The position numbers and the translations under genes were made by a program. A stretch of DNA of 64,000 bases from Mycolicibacterium mageritense (GTDB lineage: Bacteria > Actinomycetota > Actinomycetes > Mycobacteriales > Mycobacteriaceae), in contig NZ_AP022567.1 in NCBI RefSeq assembly GCF_010727475.1, positions 3,038,001 through 3,102,000 of the forward strand. The letters run 5' to 3'. The first letter of the stretch is position 1, and each line of letters starts with the position of its first letter. Below are positions 59,326-64,000 of this stretch, piece by piece. The notes beneath the pieces are model-generated. The model ran no database searches, was not told where the DNA came from, and saw only the letters and a list, made by a program, of their open reading frames with translations.

Positions 59326-60198
59326 ATGACAAATCCGCAACTGACAGTCGGCTTTCTCGGAACCGGGGAGATGGGTTCGGCGCTGGTCCGCAGCGTGCTC
59401 GGTGCCGGCCATCGCGCCGTGATCTGGAACCGCAACGCGCACAAGGCCGAGGCGCTGGCCGGGGCCGGCGCGACCGTGGCGGCCACCGCGGGCGAGGCGC
59501 TGGACGCCGACCTGATCGTGGTATGCCTGTTCGACCACAAGTCCGTGCACGCCGTGCTCGATCCACTCGCCGAGCGACTCGCGGGCCGGCGAGTGCTGAA
59601 CCTGACCACCACATCGGCCGAGGGCGCACGCGAACTCGCACGCTGGGCGGCAGGCGCGGGCGTCGACTATCTCGACGGCGGCATCATGGCCACGCCCGCG
59701 ATGATCGGCAACCCCGGCTCGTCACTGCTCTACAGCGGGTCGCGAGCGCTGTTCGACGACCATCGTGAACTGCTCGAAACCTGGGGAACCGCGGAGTATT
59801 TCGGCGACGATGCCGGGTTGGCCTCACTGTACGACCTGGCGTTGCTCTCGGCCATGTACGTGATGTTCGCTGGCTTCTTCCACGGTGCCGCGATGGTCGG
59901 CACCGTCGGTGTCCCGGCCAAGGAATTCGCGGTGCGGGCCAGGGCGTTTCTCGGGGCCGTGCTGGAAGCGGTCGAGGAGTTCGCCGGCGTGGTCGACGGT
60001 GGTGACTACGGTGTGCCCGGGCAGCAGAGCCTGTTGTTCTCCGACGTCTCGGACATCGTCGAGACCAGCCGGGGACAGGGCATCAGCACCGAGGTCATCG
60101 ACGTGGTTCAGCGGCTGATCCAGCGTCAGATTGCCGCGGGACACGGCGAAGACGGTTTCGCGCGCATCATCGAGAGCATCAAGAGGCCGGCCGCATGA
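59326..60198 (+). CDS. NAD(P)-dependent dehydrogenase of the 6PGDH/imine-reductase type, 290 aa
   Basis: The N-terminal Rossmann fold reads LTVGFLGTGEMGSALVRSVLGAGHRAVIWNRN (GxGxMG). NLTTTSAEGARELARWAAGAGVDYLDGGIMATPAMIG contains the conserved loop seen in beta-hydroxyacid dehydrogenases and imine reductases. The C-terminus is helical, as expected. ATG 59326 fits better than 59290. It overlaps by four bases with its paralogue, so the pair may form a heteromer or act in sequence. Substrate unknown. Confidence 0.88.
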   Translation: MTNPQLTVGFLGTGEMGSALVRSVLGAGHRAVIWNRNAHKAEALAGAGATVAATAGEALDADLIVVCLFDHKSVHAVLDPLAERLAGRRVLNLTTTSAEGARELARWAAGAGVDYLDGGIMATPAMIGNPGSSLLYSGSRALFDDHRELLETWGTAEYFGDDAGLASLYDLALLSAMYVMFAGFFHGAAMVGTVGVPAKEFAVRARAFLGAVLEAVEEFAGVVDGGDYGVPGQQSLLFSDVSDIVETSRGQGISTEVIDVVQRLIQRQIAAGHGEDGFARIIESIKRPAA

Positions 60199-61049
60199 GT
60201 GTCTCCGTTCTCGGGCTCGGGCCGATGGGTCAGGCGCTGACCCGCGCGCTGCTCAACGCGAATCATCGCACCACGGTGTGGAACCGGACCGCCGCCAAGG
60301 CCGACGACGTCGTGGCGCGCGGTGCGGTCTGGGCGGACGATCCTGCGTCCGCGATTGCCGCTGGCGACCTCACGCTGGTCAACGTGGTCGATCAGCAGGC
60401 CGTGGATGCGGTGCTGACCGCGGCAGGCGATGCCGTCGCAGGCCGGGTGATCATCGGCCTGAGCGCCGGCACACCCGACGCGGCGCGCCGCACCGCCTCG
60501 TTCGTGACGGGGGCGGGCGGGGCGTATCTCGACGGCGCCATCATGACACCGACCGACACCATCGGAACCGCCAGTGCCAGTGTGCTTTTCTCGGGCCCTC
60601 GTGAGCTGTTCGACGATCACCGCGAGGTCTTGTCTGCCCTCGGGACACTCACGTGGCTCGGTGAGGATGTGGGTCGGGCGGAAGCATTCGACGTCGCGCT
60701 GCTCGATCTGTTCTGGACGTCGGTGAGCGGATTCGTGCACGCCTTGTCGATCGCGAAAGCCAACGGCGTCAGCGCGGTGGAGCTGTTGCCGCATGCCAAC
60801 GGCATCAGCGAGATCCTCCCGGCGATCTTCACCGAGATCGCCGAGCGGGTCGAGTCCGGCCGGCACGACGACGCGAGTGCGCCCGTGTCGTCGGTCGCGG
60901 CATCACTGCGCAATCTGATCTCCGCGGCGCGATCGGCGGGGATCGATGCCGGCGCGCTGGAAACCTTCCGGGACTACGTCGATGCCGCGGTGGCCGCGGG
61001 TCACGGCGACGCGGAGATCAGCAGGATCACCCCACTCGGAATCGGATAG
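60195..61049 (+). CDS. Paralogous NAD(P)-dependent dehydrogenase, 284 aa
   Basis: VSVLGLGPMGQALTRALLNANHRTTVWNRT gives the nucleotide-binding GxGxMG. GLSAGTPDAARRTASFVTGAGGAYLDGAIMTPTDTIG is the second conserved loop. Sequence parallels to the preceding protein run through both domains (FSGPRELFDDHREVL versus YSGSRALFDDHRELL), so the two arose by tandem duplication. ATG 60195 overlaps the stop of the first. Both are likely under HxlR control. Confidence 0.88.
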   Translation: MSVSVLGLGPMGQALTRALLNANHRTTVWNRTAAKADDVVARGAVWADDPASAIAAGDLTLVNVVDQQAVDAVLTAAGDAVAGRVIIGLSAGTPDAARRTASFVTGAGGAYLDGAIMTPTDTIGTASASVLFSGPRELFDDHREVLSALGTLTWLGEDVGRAEAFDVALLDLFWTSVSGFVHALSIAKANGVSAVELLPHANGISEILPAIFTEIAERVESGRHDDASAPVSSVAASLRNLISAARSAGIDAGALETFRDYVDAAVAAGHGDAEISRITPLGIG

Positions 61050-61065
61050 TGGCAATGTCGCAGGC

Positions 61066-62943
61066 ATGGAACAGAAGCCGCCCGCCGCCGTCATCGTCTC
61101 CGCCCATCGCGACCACCTCGACACCCTGCCGTTCGACGACACGCGAGATTTCACCGCCGCCGATCGCGGATTCATCGCCGCGCTGGAGCCCGGTGTCGTC
61201 AAGGCCGCCGACGGGCGGGTGGTCTGGGACAACGACTCGTATGGTTTCCTGACCGGCGAGGCGCCCGAGACGGTGCACCCGAGCCTGTGGCGGCAGTCGC
61301 AACTGTGCGCCAGGCAGGGCCTCTACGAGGTGGTCGAGGGCATCTATCAGGTGCGCGGCCTGGACCTGTCGAACATCAGCTTCATCGAGGGCGATACCGG
61401 GATCATCGTCATCGACCCGTTGATCTCGACCGAGACGGCCGCCGCGGCCCTGGAGCTGTATCGCGCGCACCGCGGCGACCGTCCGGTCGTCGCGGTGATC
61501 TACACCCACAGTCACGCCGACCATTTCGGCGGTGTGCTCGGTGTGACGAATCAAGCCGATGTCGACGCGGGCAAGGTCGTGATCATCGCGCCGGAACATT
61601 TCACCGAACATGCCGTGCAGGAAAACGTCTATGCGGGCACCGCGATGGCGCGCCGGGCCGGCTACATGTATGGCGCTGCACTGGCCCGTAACCCGCAGGG
61701 GCAGGTCGGTTGTGGGCTGGGGCAGGTCGGGTCGACCGGCGAGGTGGCGTTGATCGTCCCGACCCTCGACATCCGCGAAACGGGCGAGACCCACACCATC
61801 GACGGTGTCGAGATCGAGTTCCAGATGGCGCCCGGCACCGAGGCCCCGGCCGAGATGCATTTCTACTTCCCGAAGTTCCGGGCACTCTGCATGGCCGAGA
61901 ACGCCACGCACAACCTGCACAACCTGCTGACGCTGCGCGGCGCACTGGTGCGTGATCCACACGGTTGGGCGGGTTACCTGACCGAGGCCATCGACACGTT
62001 CGCGGATCGCGCGGAGGTGGTGTTCGCGTCGCACCACTGGCCCACGTGGGGCCGGGACGAGATCGTGGAATTTCTGTCGCTGCAACGCGATCTGTACGCC
62101 TACCTGCACGACCAGACGTTGCGCCAGCTCAATCAGGGCTACACCGGAGTCGAGATCGCCGAGACCTTCCAGCTGCCGCCGGCCCTGGCGCGGGCCTGGC
62201 ACACGCACGGCTACTACGGTTCGGTGAGCCACAACGTCAAGGCGATCTACCAGCGCTACATGGGCTGGTTCGACGGTAACCCGGCGCGGCTGTGGCCGCA
62301 CCCGCCCGAGGCGCTCGGACCCCGCTACGTCGAGGCCATGGGCGGCGCCGACCGGGTGGTCGAGCTTGCCCAACGGGCTTTCGAGTCAGGAGATTTCCGG
62401 TGGGCGGCAACACTTCTCGATCACGTGATCTTCACCGACGAGAACCACGCGGCGGCCCGTGAACTCTACGCCGACGTGCTCGAGCAGCTGGCCTATGGCG
62501 CGGAGAACGCGACGTGGCGCAATTTCTTCCTGTCCGGTGCCACCGAGCTGCGCGAGGGGAAGTTCGGCACGCCGACCACGTCGGCGTCGCCGTCGCTGCT
62601 CGGACAGCTCACGCCCGAGCAGATCTTCGACACCTTCGCGATCAACGTGAACGGCCCGCGCGCGTCGGATCTCGACCTCGCGATCGACGTCACGTTCGAG
62701 GACACAGGCGACAACTACCGGCTGACGTTGCGCAACGGCGTGCTGGTGTACCGCAAGGCACCGGCAGATCCGCAGACCGCGCAGACCGGTGTCCGGCTGG
62801 CGAACAAGCTCCGGTTGTTGGGGTTGGCGGCCGGTGACGCGGCCTCACCGGGGTTCGAGGTGACCGGTGATGCCGACGCCCTGCCCGCGCTGTTGAGCGC
62901 GCTGGACCGACCCGACCCGGGTTTCAGCATCATCACGCCGTAG
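61066..62943 (+). CDS. Alkyl sulfatase (SdsA1-type metallo-beta-lactamase fold), 625 aa
   Basis: The metal-binding motif THSHADHFGG (147-156) marks the MBL fold. NVYAGTAMARRAGYMYGAALARNPQGQVGCGLG is the segment typical of SdsA1. MAENATHNLHNLLTLRGALVRD holds another His pair. FASHHWPTWG completes the site. The C-terminus has the alkyl sulfatase dimerisation and SCP2-like domains. It hydrolyses long-chain alkyl sulfates to alcohol and sulfate. No signal peptide, so it is probably cytoplasmic. Sixteen bases after the dehydrogenase. Confidence 0.92.
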   Translation: MEQKPPAAVIVSAHRDHLDTLPFDDTRDFTAADRGFIAALEPGVVKAADGRVVWDNDSYGFLTGEAPETVHPSLWRQSQLCARQGLYEVVEGIYQVRGLDLSNISFIEGDTGIIVIDPLISTETAAAALELYRAHRGDRPVVAVIYTHSHADHFGGVLGVTNQADVDAGKVVIIAPEHFTEHAVQENVYAGTAMARRAGYMYGAALARNPQGQVGCGLGQVGSTGEVALIVPTLDIRETGETHTIDGVEIEFQMAPGTEAPAEMHFYFPKFRALCMAENATHNLHNLLTLRGALVRDPHGWAGYLTEAIDTFADRAEVVFASHHWPTWGRDEIVEFLSLQRDLYAYLHDQTLRQLNQGYTGVEIAETFQLPPALARAWHTHGYYGSVSHNVKAIYQRYMGWFDGNPARLWPHPPEALGPRYVEAMGGADRVVELAQRAFESGDFRWAATLLDHVIFTDENHAAARELYADVLEQLAYGAENATWRNFFLSGATELREGKFGTPTTSASPSLLGQLTPEQIFDTFAINVNGPRASDLDLAIDVTFEDTGDNYRLTLRNGVLVYRKAPADPQTAQTGVRLANKLRLLGLAAGDAASPGFEVTGDADALPALLSALDRPDPGFSIITP

Positions 62944-62987
62944 GCGCACCTACCTAACGGGTAGGTAGACAAGTCGTGGAAGTTTCG

Positions 62988-63005
62988 AACTTGTATTGAC
63001 AAGTT
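62988..63005. promoter_or_regulatory. Operator-like palindrome AACTTGT-ATTG-ACAAGTT
   Basis: Perfect 7-bp arms 25 bases before the ATG of the FAD oxidoreductase gene. A further inverted repeat, CTACC/GGTAG around 62950-62966, lies just after the alkyl sulfatase gene and could be its terminator. The regulator is outside the window. Confidence 0.6.
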
Positions 63006-63030
63006 GCGTGATGTGCCCCACTGTATCCGC

Positions 63031-64000
63031 ATGGGAATTCATCACAGCTACGACGTCGTGGTGGTCGGTGCGGGCATCGTCGGCCTGGCGCACGCCTATC
63101 ACGCGCACCAGCGGGGCCTCACGGTCGCGGTGGTCGACCACGCCGACGGAGTAGTCGGGGCGTCGGTCCAGAACTTCGGCCACGCCTGCATCACCGCGCA
63201 GTCCGGCGTTGCGCGCGACTACGCCCGCAACGGTCGGCAGCACTGGCTCGACCTGTCCCGGAAGGCAGGGTTCTGGTCGGCAGAGGCGGGTACCTTCTGC
63301 GTGGCGCGCCATGACGACGAGCTCGCTGTGATGCGGGAATTCGTCACCACCCGGGAAGACGGCGAGGTGCGGCTGCTGAGCCGCGAGCAGATCCTTGAGC
63401 AGATCCCGGTGGTGCCCGCGGGTGTCACCGGCGGCATGTACCTGCCGAACGACCTGCAGGTCGACCCGCGCACGGCCGCCCCGTCGATCGCGCGCTGGCT
63501 CGCGAGCGAAGGCGTCGACTTCCATTGGCGCACCGCGGCGTCCGGGTTCGAGCCCGGAGTCGTGCACACGTCGCGCGGCCCGCTTCGGGCTACCACGACG
63601 TTCGTCACGGTCAACTACGACGTCGACCGGCTGTTCCCGGGCCTGGCCGAACGCGACGGCCTGCTGCGGTGCCGGCTGCACATGCTGCGGGCCCGGCTAC
63701 CGCTGGCCTTCGCGCTGCCCGCGCCGCTGTTCACCGGCTGGTCGCTGCTGCGGTACTCGGGATTCGAGGGGCTCCCGAGTGTCCAGGCGGTGGCCGACCG
63801 GTTGCGGGCCGACCATCCCGACTACGTCGCGATCGACCTGCACCAGATGTACACCCCGCAGCCCGACGGTTCGGTGCTGATCGGCGACACGCACTACCGC
63901 GACGTCTCCGCACCGCCGTTCCAATCCGAGGAGGGTTTCGCGGTCCTGCTCGAAGAGGCGCGGAAACTGTTCGGCGTCAAGGAGATCGAGGTCAGTGAGC
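63031..64000 (+). CDS. FAD-dependent oxidoreductase (DAO family, TIGR03364-like), partial
   Basis: The FAD motif VVVVGAGIVGLAHAYHAHQRGLTVAVVDHADG is at residues ~8-40. QNFGHACITAQSG follows. IPVVPAGVTGGMYLPNDLQVDPRTAAPSIARWLASEGVDF is the DAO-fold substrate region. The protein is cut off by the window after ~323 residues, near the C-terminal domain. It matches the TIGR03364 family seen beside phosphonate (aminoethylphosphonate) genes, from memory. It would oxidise an amine or hydroxy acid. Confidence 0.82.
   Translation, partial: MGIHHSYDVVVVGAGIVGLAHAYHAHQRGLTVAVVDHADGVVGASVQNFGHACITAQSGVARDYARNGRQHWLDLSRKAGFWSAEAGTFCVARHDDELAVMREFVTTREDGEVRLLSREQILEQIPVVPAGVTGGMYLPNDLQVDPRTAAPSIARWLASEGVDFHWRTAASGFEPGVVHTSRGPLRATTTFVTVNYDVDRLFPGLAERDGLLRCRLHMLRARLPLAFALPAPLFTGWSLLRYSGFEGLPSVQAVADRLRADHPDYVAIDLHQMYTPQPDGSVLIGDTHYRDVSAPPFQSEEGFAVLLEEARKLFGVKEIEVSE

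Overview
The window is high-GC actinobacterial DNA, most likely from a Mycolicibacterium (Mycobacterium smegmatis-like) chromosome. The gene set from about 29.7 kb onward is mycobacterial in style: a cutinase, an EchA21-like crotonase, an aromatic/histidinol-phosphate aminotransferase, a TIGR03086 protein, an AurF-type diiron oxygenase, an FprB-like reductase and an alkyl sulfatase. Positions 1 to about 29.32 kb belong to a mobile element. It runs off the left edge and ends at a 3' fragment of a tRNA-Ser(TGA) gene (29319-29381). That fragment is the expected right attachment site of an element integrated into a tRNA gene. The integrase and the intact tRNA should lie left of the window.

Element layout. 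A minus-strand operon (1-1752) encodes a small helix-turn-helix (HTH) protein, three small proteins and a DUF2637-like membrane protein. A second minus-strand operon (1824-3855) encodes RNase HI, an HTH/zinc protein and an HNH nuclease-like protein. Iteron-like repeats around a 28-bp palindrome (4200-4460) look like a replication origin. They lie next to a Xre regulator and a divergent plus-strand replication operon: an excisionase-like HTH, a Toprim/SF3 primase-helicase, a coiled-coil protein and a family-A DNA polymerase. Next come a RelE/ParE-like protein, a XamI-like restriction-modification locus, and a lipoprotein metallopeptidase operon. These are followed by a RecB/Cas4-like nuclease operon, a seven- to eight-gene operon of type VII-substrate-like proteins, a serine resolvase, and two large genes that share an N-terminal Cys motif. 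No capsid, tail, terminase, ESX core or conjugation gene is visible.

The most striking feature is a control module repeated five times (1759-1813, 3858-3916, 15522-15580, 17482-17541, 19163-19224). Each copy has a GTACAG-N5-CTATAC dyad, then a GGGWMAAT -10-like element, then a short dyad of variable sequence just before the start codon. The 19-bp box always lies 42 or 43 nt from the start codon. Every operon driven by a module encodes one member of a family of small HTH proteins. The two operons with the most similar HTH helices also have the most similar private dyads. I read this as a dispersed set of duplicated autoregulators. A second palindrome family (CTAAC-N-CGACGTTARC type) sits at operon borders. 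The XamI-type target GTCGAC occurs only once in the element by my reading, inside a palindrome upstream of the restriction-modification operon.

Chromosomal part. Just right of the attachment site are immunity-like genes (29.7-31.4 kb). Then come metabolic and regulatory pairs: a cupin regulator with BenE, an Ntn-hydrolase, a MerR/GyrI-like gene, an amine oxidase with TetR, and an amino-acid permease/amidohydrolase pair with a LacI regulator and its operators. An echA21-hisC2 type block and tRNA-Ser(GCT)/tRNA-Arg(ACG) follow. A polymorphic-toxin locus then occupies 49.0-53.6 kb. It encodes a secreted Hint-HNH toxin, a leucine-rich immunity protein, an orphan toxin tail, a DUF4265 immunity protein and decayed fragments. 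The right end holds redox genes, an HxlR regulator with two NAD(P)-binding dehydrogenases, an alkyl sulfatase, and a truncated FAD oxidoreductase at the edge.
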